Shown piece by piece: positions 9,902 to 18,101 of a DNA stretch of 64,000 bases. The translations under genes were made by a program, and so were the position numbers. The notes beneath the pieces are model-generated. The model was not told where the DNA came from and did no database searches. It saw nothing but the letters and a program-made list of their open reading frames with translations. Every line of letters starts with the position of its first letter. The stretch's first letter is position 1. The stretch covers positions 1 through 64,000 of the forward strand of contig JAAWTG010000013.1 in NCBI GenBank assembly GCA_022801925.1. Direction: 5' to 3'. The stretch comes from Clostridia bacterium. Its GTDB lineage: Bacteria > Bacillota > Clostridia > RUG12999.

Positions 9902-11022
9902 TGAATGAGAATAAAACATGGATTGATGAAATATGGGAGAAAATCGACAAAAAGTTAAAGCCGGTCAGTCAATCATCTTTTGATAAGCTGCCGTATACTA
10001 CAGAAAACGGGAAGTATGTAGAAAAAAAGAGCGGCGATGGCGTGTGCTGGTGGACAAACGGTTTTTGGCCGGGTTTGATGTGGCTGATGTATGTTGGCAC
10101 AAAAGATGAGCAATATCGCAAAACAGCAGAACACGCGGAAGAACTCCTGGATGAAGCCTTTGAAGATTATGACCACCTGAATCACGATGTAGGTTTTATG
10201 TGGCATATCTCGGCAGGGGTCAACTACCGTTTGTTTGGCGGACATAAATCTAAGGTACGTGCAATGCATGCTGCTGATATTCTTGCTGCGCGATTTAATT
10301 CTTCCGGCAAATTTATCCGAGCTTGGAACGGAGATTTGTTTGGCAGGGTTATTATCGACTGTATGATGAATATTCCTTTGCTCTATTGGGCTTCTCATGA
10401 AACAGGTGACCCACGTTACAAATATGTTGCAATGAGTCATGCGGACACAACCCTGAAAACGCATTTGCGTGCGGATGGATCCGTTCATCATATTGTAGAC
10501 CTTGATATTGTGACAGGTGAACCTGTGGAAGCGTTTGGCGGACAGGGGTATGAATTGGGCTCCGCATGGTCTCGCGGACAGAGTTGGGCGCTGTACGGAT
10601 ATATTCTCAGCTATATTCATACGCAAAAGCAAGTATATTTGGATGCGGCAAAGCGTGTAGCGCATTACTTTATTGCCAACACTGCTGAATATGGTGTGCC
10701 GCTATGCGACTTTCGTGCGCCACAGGAGCCTGTTATTTATGATACTACGGCAGGCGCCTGTGCTGCTTGTGGTTTGATAGAAATTGCCAAAAATGTACCA
10801 GAGCATGAACAGCACTTATACATGAAAGCGGCCTTGCGTATCTTAAAGGCTTTGGAAAAAGATTTCTGCGATTGGAGCGACAAAGAGGACTCCATTTTGC
10901 AAAAAGGAACAGAGGCGTATCATTCCCCGGACAGCAGCAAGCATATTCCGATTATTTACGGTGATTATTTCTTCACGGAGGCAATTTATAAGCTGAAAGG
11001 ATTTGATATGCTGTTTTGGTGA
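9901..11022 (+). CDS. GH88 unsaturated glucuronyl hydrolase
   Basis: The enzyme hydrates and opens 4,5-unsaturated uronic acids at the non-reducing end of oligosaccharides made by polysaccharide lyases. Family marks are an (alpha/alpha)6-type sequence, HDVGFMW with a candidate catalytic Asp near residue 95, and GSAWSRGQSWALYGY near 220-235. There is no signal peptide, so it acts in the cytoplasm after import. A GTG at 9889 would add four residues. I prefer the ATG at 9901, which overlaps the stop of the small upstream frame. The related GH105 family is the main alternative. The lyase at 46946-50374 could supply its substrate. Confidence 0.88.
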   Translation: MNENKTWIDEIWEKIDKKLKPVSQSSFDKLPYTTENGKYVEKKSGDGVCWWTNGFWPGLMWLMYVGTKDEQYRKTAEHAEELLDEAFEDYDHLNHDVGFMWHISAGVNYRLFGGHKSKVRAMHAADILAARFNSSGKFIRAWNGDLFGRVIIDCMMNIPLLYWASHETGDPRYKYVAMSHADTTLKTHLRADGSVHHIVDLDIVTGEPVEAFGGQGYELGSAWSRGQSWALYGYILSYIHTQKQVYLDAAKRVAHYFIANTAEYGVPLCDFRAPQEPVIYDTTAGACAACGLIEIAKNVPEHEQHLYMKAALRILKALEKDFCDWSDKEDSILQKGTEAYHSPDSSKHIPIIYGDYFFTEAIYKLKGFDMLFW

Positions 11023-11074
11023 TGATTTTGGAAAAGCGCGTAGAAAATAATCAGACAAAGAGGAGAAAAACAAG

Positions 11075-12859
11075 ATGATAATGGATATCAATAAAATAGA
11101 ACTAACGGTAACGGAAAAAGGGGGTGCCCAAAACACGGAAATTATAAATACATACCGTGAAAACGGCGTTGCGGTATTTCGCTTGAAATTCACATATGAG
11201 GGTATCGTTCACCCTGAAATGGTATCGTTAAACTTTAAAGCGCCTTGTATAGATGTGTTTTCGGTATGGAGTCCGCTTCACGTTGACGAGCGTAATATTA
11301 TGCCTGTTTGGAAAGGAAATAAAGCGATTTCCAGAGCAGGGGAGGGTGCTCCTGTTCAGACGGCGATTAGCCGCTCGGGGAAAAATCGAATGACAGTTGC
11401 ACTGTCGGATCCCAAAACGCCTGTGCAGTTTCGTATGGGCGTGAATGAATCGGATGTTGTTATTAATTGTTCTATTGATATATTTACACTCCCGGTTGGG
11501 CAACTGCATTCGTACGAGGCAGACCTTCGGATTGATTTGAGGGATATTCCATACTACCAAGCGATTGCAGATGTGAGAAAATGGTGGAGCGAATACGGAT
11601 ATGCAAGCGCCTATGTTCCCGAGGTTGCAAAATATCCTATGTATTCTACATGGTATAGTTTTCATCAGGATTTGAATGCGGACGAGATTGTGGAACAATG
11701 TAGAATCGCGAAAACATTTGGCTGTCGTGCGGTTCTTATAGACGACGGCTGGCAGACCGATGATTGTTCCTGTGTATATTCATACTGCGGCGATTGGCAG
11801 ATATCAAAAAAGAAAGTTGGGGATATGAAGCAGCTAATCAAAAGGATACATGATTTGGATATGAAAGTCATTTTGTGGTATTCTGTACCGTTTGTGGGTA
11901 GAAATTCCGAGGCGTGGAAACAGTTTGAAAATTGTTTTCTGGATAATCCGGAAGGAAAAGAGTGGTGTTGCCTTGACCCGAGGTTTCCGCGCGTCAGAGA
12001 ATATCTGATTGGCTTATACATAAGAGCCGCGTCGGAATGGAAGTTAGATGGATTTAAGCTTGATTTTATCGATAGATTTAGTCTGACGGAGTATTCCTTG
12101 CACAAAAGCGGAAACGGGAGAGATTTTGATTCTCTGGAAGACGCTATAGAAAAATTGCTGTATGATACGATGACGAAATTGCGGGAAATCAATCCTGATA
12201 TTTTAATTGAATTCAGACAGAAATATATGGGACCGTTGATGCAGACATACGGAAACATGCTGAGAGTATCCGATTGTCCGGCAGATGGTCTGAAAAATCG
12301 TATCGGTATGGTGGATTTGCGTATGCTTTCGGGAAACACAGCAGTACATTCGGATATGCTCGAATGGAATTATGAGGATACACCGGAAAATGCTGCACAG
12401 CAGATGATTAGTATTTTATATACAGTACCGCAGATTTCGGTGCGGCTGGAAAAAATAAATGAGAAACATAAAAAAATGCTTGCGTTTTATCTTAAGTTCT
12501 GGTGTGAGTATCGAGATGTTTTACTCAGTGAAAATTTCGAAGCGGCCGCGCCGTGGGCGAATTATTCATCTGTTTGTACGCAAAAGAATGGGACAATGAT
12601 TATTACGGCGTATGAGAATCAAGTGGTTGAGCCAAAAGAAAACGCAGAAAAGTTAATTTTAGTGAACGGATTGGGAAAACGCGGAATCATTTTGAAAGAT
12701 GCGGAGCGTTGGGGCGGCAAAAAGTGTGTTATTTTTGACTGTATGGGCAATGTTGCCCAAAAGTTTGATTTACCGAAAGATCGTTTGTTGATTGAACTTG
12801 CCGTTCCAACGTCAGGGATTGCATGTATTACGGAAGCGCCCAATTCACTATTGCAATAA
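11075..12859 (+). CDS. Alpha-galactosidase-like glycoside hydrolase (GH36/clan D)
   Basis: A 594-residue enzyme with an N-terminal beta region and a TIM barrel typical of clan GH-D. It shows DDGWQTDD near residue 222, the nucleophile strand GFKLDFID near 330, and an acid/base strand RVSDCPADG near 398. No signal peptide is present, so it probably trims imported oligosaccharides. The exact glycosidic bond is uncertain: GH36 proteins include alpha-galactosidases and alpha-N-acetylgalactosaminidases. The start follows AGAGGAG, and it lies 52 bp after the GH88 gene, in one operon with it. Confidence 0.8.
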   Translation: MIMDINKIELTVTEKGGAQNTEIINTYRENGVAVFRLKFTYEGIVHPEMVSLNFKAPCIDVFSVWSPLHVDERNIMPVWKGNKAISRAGEGAPVQTAISRSGKNRMTVALSDPKTPVQFRMGVNESDVVINCSIDIFTLPVGQLHSYEADLRIDLRDIPYYQAIADVRKWWSEYGYASAYVPEVAKYPMYSTWYSFHQDLNADEIVEQCRIAKTFGCRAVLIDDGWQTDDCSCVYSYCGDWQISKKKVGDMKQLIKRIHDLDMKVILWYSVPFVGRNSEAWKQFENCFLDNPEGKEWCCLDPRFPRVREYLIGLYIRAASEWKLDGFKLDFIDRFSLTEYSLHKSGNGRDFDSLEDAIEKLLYDTMTKLREINPDILIEFRQKYMGPLMQTYGNMLRVSDCPADGLKNRIGMVDLRMLSGNTAVHSDMLEWNYEDTPENAAQQMISILYTVPQISVRLEKINEKHKKMLAFYLKFWCEYRDVLLSENFEAAAPWANYSSVCTQKNGTMIITAYENQVVEPKENAEKLILVNGLGKRGIILKDAERWGGKKCVIFDCMGNVAQKFDLPKDRLLIELAVPTSGIACITEAPNSLLQ

Positions 12860-13635
12860 ATATTGAGACGAGAAAACGGATGCTTTTGTGGCGCCGGCGG
12901 CAATACGCTGTATTCGCTGCCGGTACCCGAAACGTTGTTTTGGAGGTTTGTCGGATTGGAGCATTTTGCATTTGTTAGGGATATCGTTATACTTAATTCC
13001 GTTGAAGAAATCGAAATACAAAAATGACTGTAAATCATCATAGATATCTCCCAATATTGCAGTAAGGGATATTTAACATGTTTGACACGTCCGTGAGCAT
13101 ATCCATGACACACTTTATATAATTGCTTTATCTTCTGCAAGGTATCAGACGGCACATTGTTGGTTTCGCGCATTAGATAATCAAAAATTCCGTTTATCAA
13201 ATATCTGTTTTTTGTTTGAAGATTGTAAGCGTTTATATTGTCAAGCCAACCATAATGAAGAAAGTGAACTTTGTTTTTAGATGACTGATATTTTCTTTGG
13301 TTATATAGATTATTGAATTCATCGGGATATTTTTGACGGCAACAAGATTGTTCAATTTCATACCTAATAAATGTTAAATAGGATTCTATGGCTTCAGGAT
13401 GTTTTTGCAAAATAAGCGTTTTTATGTATAACTCAATCATTACGCGGCACAAAGGATATGCATTGCTGAAAAAATTGTTTTCCATCAAGGTTAGTGCGGA
13501 TAAAGCGGTATTTATGATATCGCCGTAATGAACAGCTAAATCATTAGAACTGCTATGCAGCAATTCAATAGATTTCATGCACAGGACAAATAGTTCATAT
13601 GGTACAGGGAAATATAGAAATTCATCACCGGTCAA
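12619..13635 (-). pseudogene. C-terminal part of a broken gene (DUF5677-like helical protein)
   Basis: The frame carries an alpha-helical segment (residues 1-200 from the TTG at 13635) with FSNAYPLCRVMIELYIKTLI and CHGYAHGR, which recall DUF5677-type proteins. The TTG has no ribosome-binding site. The same frame is open upstream to a TAG at 13690-13692 and continues into the next feature, so the two look like one gene split by an amber codon. The last 80 codons run antisense into the alpha-galactosidase gene and do not look like protein; the original 3' end seems lost. The region is visibly AT-rich compared with both sides. Confidence 0.5.
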
Positions 13636-13689
13636 CAGTTGCTTTTTTCGATAAAATGTGCTTCCATATTGATGAAGTTTTATTTTTTT

Positions 13690-14040
13690 CTAGTGTTTCT
13701 TTAACCAAATGTCGTTGATAGGTTTCGTTTTTTCATTGCCTGGGATTTCTTCTTTTGAAAGAAATATAGAATGATGACGATGTATTCCAATAATTATTCG
13801 GCATATATCATATTCAATGGTTTCCTCATTGCCTGTAACCACTGTTGAAGGATTAAAAATATTAGGATAGCATTCAAATAGCTGTAAGCCAAATTTGGTG
13901 ATGACTCTATTTTTGATTTTTATTAAAAAGCTTCCGTTTATCCTGCTTTTGAAGAATTCTTTTAAAATTTGGTTAATCTCTTTATTGATTGTATTTGTAT
14001 TAATTGTTGGGTCGACTTGAGAAGTGATTAAATTTTTCAT
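13690..14040 (-). CDS. Hypothetical protein, probable N-terminal part of the same broken gene
   Basis: The 116-residue frame starts with ATG after AAAGGAG (reverse strand, about 14050) and ends at TAG 13690-13692. It has no family I recognise; residues 50-100 hold short beta-like stretches (FLIKIKNRVITKFG, DICRIIIGIHRHH). Reading past the TAG gives 18 plausible codons and then the helical protein at 13635. It may be an independent small gene, but the shared frame favours a nonsense-interrupted longer gene. Confidence 0.5.
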   Translation of the reverse strand: MKNLITSQVDPTINTNTINKEINQILKEFFKSRINGSFLIKIKNRVITKFGLQLFECYPNIFNPSTVVTGNEETIEYDICRIIIGIHRHHSIFLSKEEIPGNEKTKPINDIWLKKH

Positions 14041-14300
14041 AGGAAATCTCCTTTAATCGGTATAGTAAACACGGAGCATAAACAACGCTTTCACAGAGGG
14101 AGATGTCGTTTAAATTTATTAAGTGTCTATTTATAGAGAGCATTAAGTGTAGGACACATATCTTTGATTTTTTAACATGAAATGTTATGCTTTGTAGTAA
14201 ACTTTCCGTCAAGTGTTTTTGCTGCTTTGAAGAAGACTAATATGGCTTATTTTTGTATGAAAGACATAAATGACCTGAAATCGAACTATTTCAAACATGA

Positions 14301-14344
14301 AAAAAGGACTGCGACTTTGTATCAAAATTGCAGTCCTTTTTTTT
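14301..14344. terminator. Bidirectional rho-independent terminator
   Basis: GGACTGC and GCAGTCC arms enclose a 17-nt loop, with A5 before and T8 after, so it can work in both directions. On the minus strand it sits directly downstream of the tRNA-like relic. Confidence 0.75.
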
Positions 14345-14420
14345 GGAGGAGATGGCGAGGTTCGAACCTATGTGCCCTTTTGGAAAAAACGATTTCGAGT
14401 TTAGCAAGCCCCGCCTGCGA
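14341..14420 (-). pseudogene. Decayed tRNA-like relic, class II (Ser-like)
   Basis: On the minus strand the 3' end reads GGTTCGAACC (T-arm core) followed by an acceptor-like TCTCCTCCA, preceded by a long variable-arm-like stretch. A matching 5' acceptor (GGAGGAG) is not found, and the anticodon arm does not pair. A terminator follows, as it does for the intact tRNA nearby. I read it as the 3' remains of a serine-type tRNA or an old integration scar. Confidence 0.25.
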
Positions 14421-14790
14421 ATTGTTCTAAGGCGGTGCAAATTTTGAGCCGCTGTAAACAAAGAGAAGGAAAAGTTCTTTTCAGATTATTTGTATATATA
14501 GCATAAGCGAAATTGAGTCAAAAATTAATCTGCATGAATAACATATCGTTTGGAAATCGCTGTAAATAGTGATGCTTTTTTGATGATGTAACAAACGGAA
14601 TGTTTGAAAACAGATGAAAACGGATAAGATGTTAATGCCCATTTTAAGTAAGGTTGGATGAAATACACGACCGCATATTAGCGATTGATACTTGTTTGAC
14701 GATAGAGTAAAATATTTTGAATAAAAAATGGTTAGAAAACGGTTAGAAAATCAAGGGAAAACGGTTAGAAAGAAGAATAAAAAGACAAAA
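14421..14790. other. AT-rich intergenic stretch without a gene
   Basis: No reading frame with a ribosome-binding site is visible on either strand. The only pattern is GGTTAGAAAA at 14730 and 14741 (11-bp spacing) with a third similar copy at 14763. Confidence 0.6.
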
Positions 14791-14833
14791 GAAAAAAGCC
14801 TTGAACCGCTGACCATACAACGTGTTCAAGACT
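14791..14833 (-). terminator. Terminator of the tRNA-Trp gene
   Basis: On the minus strand AGTCTTGAAC pairs with GTTCAAGGCT (10 bp, one G-U) and is followed by T6. It lies 9 bp downstream of the tRNA 3' end. Confidence 0.85.
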
Positions 14834-14841
14834 TTTGTGTG

Positions 14842-14917
14842 TGGCAGGGGCAGAAGGACTTGAACCCTCGGCACGTGGTTTTGGAGACCACTGCTCTACC
14901 AACTGAGCTATACCCCT
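14842..14917 (-). tRNA. tRNA-Trp (anticodon CCA)
   Basis: The 76-nt gene folds fully. The acceptor pairs AGGGGTA with TGCCCCT, the D-arm contains AGCTCAGTTGGTAGAGC, and the anticodon stem pairs GTGGT with ACCAC around loop CTCCAAA (anticodon CCA). The T-loop is TTCAAGT and CCA is encoded. It has its own promoter upstream and a terminator downstream. Confidence 0.97.
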
Positions 14918-14942
14918 ATATTTTATTTTTCATACAATATTT

Positions 14943-14971
14943 ATTCTATCATATTCTATTATGTTTGTCAA
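14943..14971 (-). promoter_or_regulatory. Promoter of tRNA-Trp
   Basis: On the minus strand TTGACA (14966-14971), a 17-bp AT-rich spacer, and TAGAAT (14943-14948) precede the tRNA by about 25 bp. Confidence 0.8.
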
Positions 14972-15049
14972 GAACTATTTCAATATTTTTCTGTTGGTAC
15001 AAAAAGATAATCGATATCTACATTTTAAAGAATTATCATGGGAATGTTA

Positions 15050-15078
15050 TTGACAGGAACAGGTTCTTATGGTATGCT
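15050..15078 (+). promoter_or_regulatory. Promoter of the gene at 15172
   Basis: TTGACA at 15050-15055, a 17-bp spacer, and TATGCT at 15073-15078. The spacer contains the palindrome GAACAGGTTC, whose half-site distance is 2 bp shorter than a LexA box. Confidence 0.7.
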
Positions 15079-15171
15079 AAAGATATTCAATATGGTGCGG
15101 GGTAGTTGAATGGAGAAAGATGAAATAAATTCTCTAAGGGCGATAGGGATAAATGGAGAGGAGCCGGATAA

Positions 15172-15816
15172 ATGAAAAGAAAAGGAATACTGATTGCCGC
15201 GCTGCTAGTTGGGCTTATCGTTATTGGAATCATACTGGCGGCATATTTTTTGAACAAAGAACCGTCTGTGCCGCAGGAAAATGGTGCGCTCCCCAATACA
15301 TCTCAATCTTCTCAGAATGGAGATGGACAGCAGGAGAATGGCGAAGGAGCAGAAAAGAAAAACAAGATGGAAAGATTCTCCAAATATATTGATTTTACGC
15401 AAAATGGGCAGGGGGAAATTACGGAAAACGGTGAATATATTAACAATAAATACAAGTTTGTTTTGCATGTGCCAGAGGTGTGGAAAGGTAATTACCGTGC
15501 GGATGTTCTGGATATGACAAACGAAGATGCCGTAGTGGCATATATTAGCTTGATGTATACCTTTAAAGGCAATGAAGAGATTTTGGGAAAGATTGTTATT
15601 GCGGATAAAGAAACTTGGGAAACCTGGGAAGAAAGCCAGATGATGACTATGCCGGAAGTGATTGCGCGTTCCGCGGACAAAAATATTATCTATGGTATTA
15701 GTGTTGTTGAAGAAAATCCTCTGGAGGAAGGGTCAGAAGCATATAACAAGTTTGAAGGTATGCGTATCCGCGATGTACAGATGGCAAAAGAACTGTTTGC
15801 ATTGTTGACAGATTAA
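15172..15816 (+). CDS. Uncharacterised membrane-anchored extracytoplasmic protein
   Basis: 214 residues: a basic start (MKRKG), one transmembrane helix at about 5-27, a Gln/Asn/Ser-rich low-complexity linker (30-65), and a compact alpha/beta domain (about 75-212). The domain has alternating strands (YKFVLHVPEVW, AVVAYISLMYTF, KNIIYGISVVE). I do not recognise the family. The layout suggests a signal-anchored protein facing outside. It stands alone between its own promoter and a strong terminator. The start follows AGAGGAG. Confidence 0.85.
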   Translation: MKRKGILIAALLVGLIVIGIILAAYFLNKEPSVPQENGALPNTSQSSQNGDGQQENGEGAEKKNKMERFSKYIDFTQNGQGEITENGEYINNKYKFVLHVPEVWKGNYRADVLDMTNEDAVVAYISLMYTFKGNEEILGKIVIADKETWETWEESQMMTMPEVIARSADKNIIYGISVVEENPLEEGSEAYNKFEGMRIRDVQMAKELFALLTD

Positions 15817-15826
15817 AAAAACAGCA

Positions 15827-15865
15827 AAGCCTTTCCGGTTGGAGCAAAACCGGAAAGGCTTTTAT
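15827..15865 (+). terminator. Rho-independent terminator
   Basis: 14-bp arms AAGCCTTTCCGGTT and AACCGGAAAGGCTT with a 7-nt loop and a T-rich tail, 11 bp after the stop of the gene at 15172-15816. Confidence 0.9.
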
Positions 15866-15990
15866 TATACCATAAACGCGAAGCGTTTTGGTATAATTTC
15901 GTGCATCTCCGCCGGTTGCCACGTTTTTATGCGTGGCGAGGCGGAGGCACTTTTTAAATCCGTATAATATACGCTCTGCGTATATTATAC
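15864..15990 (+). repeat. Three-hairpin palindromic element, copy 1
   Basis: Three hairpins stand in a row. The first has ends ATTATACC and GGTATAAT around AAACGC-GAA-GCGTTT (15864-15897). The second is GC-rich with CTCCGCC/GGCGGAG and GCCACG/CGTGGC arms followed by T5 (15901-15955). The third is a perfect inverted repeat GTATAATATACGC with loop TCT (15962-15990). The last hairpin contains the stop codon of uvsE. A reversed copy lies at 19910-20028; conserved ends and the GCATC..CCGGTT core match, while the stem cores differ in a base-paired way. Confidence 0.7.
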
Positions 15991-16956
15991 TATAAAACTG
16001 CCGCCGTCTATCGGTTGTATATCTGTGCGGTCTGATAGAGTGCGCATCAGTGTGAAGAGCGCTTCATCTTTTTGTTTTGCTTCCAGCATGATATCCGCTT
16101 GCTGCGCGCCGGCATTTTTTAGCTGAATGAGGAATTCTAAAAAACTACAAGGGTCAATATAGTCAGCATGGGCGCGCGGCGATTGTAGACTGCGCGGAGA
16201 GGAAAAATGAAATTTTGGCGGGAATGCCTGACCGTCCCATGTCCGCAAAATTTCTGGCAGCAGCAGGGTATCATCCGGCTCGCCATTGCATATCATATGA
16301 TGGACGTCAAGTACCATGGGGATTTTCAGTTGTCGGCAAAGAGACAAAGTTTCGCTGGTAGTATATGTTTTATCATCGTTTTCCAGTATAAGCCGTCGTC
16401 GTATATGAGAAGGCAACTTTTCAAAAGTTTCAGCAAAACGTTTCACGGCAGCTTCTTTGCCGCCGGCAGCAGAGCCAACGTGCAATACCAATTGATAACA
16501 GCTATCCGAAAGCCCCATAAGTTCCAAAATTTCATGGTGATAGCGCAGATTTAATATAGCGCTTTCAATGACTGACGGATTGGTGCTGCCAAGCACTGTG
16601 AAATGATCAGGATGGGCAGATATGCGCATATGTTGTTCTTTCGCAGTTTCGCCGCATTCAGAAAACAGTTGCAAAGCGCGGGAGGAAACAAGTTCTTGCA
16701 GTTCGTGGGTTTGCAACAAAATGGTTGCAAGCGGAACCAGTTTAGAAGTCAGTCGGTAGAGATGAATACCACGACTGCCGTAGTAGCGTAGCAGGCGTAA
16801 GGTGTTTTGTGCATTGATTTCCACCAGAGAACGGATAGCGTTCAGCGCGCGTTGCAGATCGCCCAATGCTTCAAAACGGGTGTGGGTGATGGTTTTAGAT
16901 GGGGAGGCATCTTTCAAGTGGACGCTCATAGCGACGAAACCGAGGCGGACAAGCAT
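15985..16956 (-). CDS. uvsE: UV damage endonuclease UvsE/UvdE
   Basis: This TIM-barrel nuclease nicks DNA 5' of UV photoproducts and some abasic sites, starting alternative excision repair. Family marks are MLVRLGFVAMS at the N-terminus, NTLRLLRYY, RISAHPDHFTVLG near 107-120, LENDD near 190, and VLDVHH near 214-220, which supply metal ligands. At 323 residues it has the usual length. It is divergent from the endonuclease IV-like gene at 17193. Its final codons lie within the palindromic element at 15962-15990, so an insertion there may have set the C-terminus. Confidence 0.93.
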   Translation of the reverse strand: MLVRLGFVAMSVHLKDASPSKTITHTRFEALGDLQRALNAIRSLVEINAQNTLRLLRYYGSRGIHLYRLTSKLVPLATILLQTHELQELVSSRALQLFSECGETAKEQHMRISAHPDHFTVLGSTNPSVIESAILNLRYHHEILELMGLSDSCYQLVLHVGSAAGGKEAAVKRFAETFEKLPSHIRRRLILENDDKTYTTSETLSLCRQLKIPMVLDVHHMICNGEPDDTLLLPEILRTWDGQAFPPKFHFSSPRSLQSPRAHADYIDPCSFLEFLIQLKNAGAQQADIMLEAKQKDEALFTLMRTLSDRTDIQPIDGGSFIV

Positions 16957-17034
16957 AAGCAGCCTTCTTTCTTTGGTGAAACTTTATTCACCGGATGTTT
17001 ACAAAATTCACTTGTATTATGGGAAAAATTATGA

Positions 17035-17192
17035 TAAACTATACCTATATCATTGCTCTGAAAAGGGGAGGCATAAGAGAGTCGAATCTCGTGCGGTCCC
17101 TAGGGCAGATTTTCTCATATGCCTAGGCATAACTGCCTTGGAAGATATTGGTGCGTGCCGGCAGTAGGCACAGCAGAAACAGGAGAGTGACT
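17035..17192 (+). other. Structured leader between uvsE and the endonuclease IV-like gene
   Basis: The leader contains a perfect 14-bp palindrome TATGCCTAGGCATA (17118-17131) flanked by GGGCAG and CTGCC, an AGAG..CGAATCTC stem near 17080, and a GTGCC/GGCAC hairpin (about 17154-17170) just before the ribosome-binding site. It matches no riboswitch I can name. The palindrome could be an operator. Confidence 0.35.
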
Positions 17193-18050
17193 ATGATTCG
17201 ATTTGGACCGGAAGGGAATGCACAGGCATTTTATGAAGAAGGATATAAATCATCGCTTGAGATGCCGGAGTGGCTTTCAAAATTGGGGCTAAACGCCTAT
17301 GAATATCCCTGCACAAGAGGCGTGCGGCTGTCGGAGAAGATGGCAAAAACGCTAGGTGCAAAAGCAAAAGAACGCGATATTACGCTCAGCGTCCATGCAC
17401 CGTATTACATTAATTTAGCAACAGATGATGAAGACAAACGAAAGAAAAGTATTGATTATATCATGCAGACCTTGCAAGCGGCACAGTGGATGGAGGCGCA
17501 GCGCATTGTTGTACACAGCGGCGCCTGCGCTAAGATGACGCGTGAGGAAGCAATGGGCTGGGCGGAAAAGACACTTCGTATGGCAATACAGGAAGCGGAC
17601 GCGGCGGGCTTTGGAGAAATCCATATTTGTCCGGAAACAATGGGAAAAATCAATCAGCTGGGTACGCTGGACGAGGTGCTTCAGCTTTGCCGGTTAGATG
17701 ATCGGTTGTTGCCGACTATTGATTTTGGCCATTTGCATACGCGCGGGCTGGGGTGTTTGAACACGAAAGAAGATTTTGCGGCAGTGTTGGACGCAGTGGA
17801 AAATAAATTGGGAAAAGAGCGGGCAAAACGGTTTCACAGTCATTTCAGCCGCATTGAATATACCAAAGGCGGCGAAAAACGTCATTGGTGCTTTCGTGAC
17901 AACCAGTTTGGGCCGGATTTTGACCCGTTGGCGGAACTTTTGGCACAGCGCAATCTGGAACCGGTCATTTTATGCGAATCGGCGGGAACGCAGGCAGAGG
18001 ACGCTTTGGAGATGAAACAGAAATATGAAGCATGTATGCGTAATAGATAG
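17193..18050 (+). CDS. Endonuclease IV-like AP endonuclease
   Basis: A 285-residue xylose-isomerase-like TIM barrel related to Nfo, which cuts the backbone at abasic sites with three bound zinc ions. The expected metal-binding strands are visible: LSVHAPYYINL near 65-75, RIVVHSGA near 105-112, CPETMGK near 146, TIDFGHLH near 178-185, HSHFSR, and a terminal CESAG. The ATG at 17193 follows AGGAGAG; an upstream in-frame start at 17148 lacks such a site. Next to uvsE it suggests a DNA repair pair. Some Nfo relatives have other roles, so no symbol is given. Confidence 0.85.
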   Translation: MIRFGPEGNAQAFYEEGYKSSLEMPEWLSKLGLNAYEYPCTRGVRLSEKMAKTLGAKAKERDITLSVHAPYYINLATDDEDKRKKSIDYIMQTLQAAQWMEAQRIVVHSGACAKMTREEAMGWAEKTLRMAIQEADAAGFGEIHICPETMGKINQLGTLDEVLQLCRLDDRLLPTIDFGHLHTRGLGCLNTKEDFAAVLDAVENKLGKERAKRFHSHFSRIEYTKGGEKRHWCFRDNQFGPDFDPLAELLAQRNLEPVILCESAGTQAEDALEMKQKYEACMRNR

Positions 18051-18101
18051 CTGTCATTATGTCAGATGATGAAAGTAGCGTAAGGAAAGGAATGGCGAGC
18101 A

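Noticed and set aside
9973-10665. 230-codon minus-strand frame inside the GH88 gene
   Set aside because: The opposite strand carries conserved enzyme motifs; this frame has none.
13690-13692. UAG as a pyrrolysine codon
   Set aside because: No methylamine gene or pyrrolysine machinery is nearby, and the gene's 3' end also looks decayed.
14182-14430. 82-codon plus-strand frame
   Set aside because: It crosses a terminator and the tRNA-like relic and has no ribosome-binding site.
14341-14700. Possible tmRNA on the minus strand, suggested by the TTCGAACC arm and CCA end
   Set aside because: No 5' tRNA half (GGATTCGAC type) and no tag-peptide frame could be found upstream.
15056-15072. LexA/SOS box in the spacer of the promoter at 15050
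   Set aside because: GAAC and GTTC are separated by two bases, not four.
14728-15105. 125-codon plus-strand frame
   Set aside because: It runs antisense through tRNA-Trp and its terminator.
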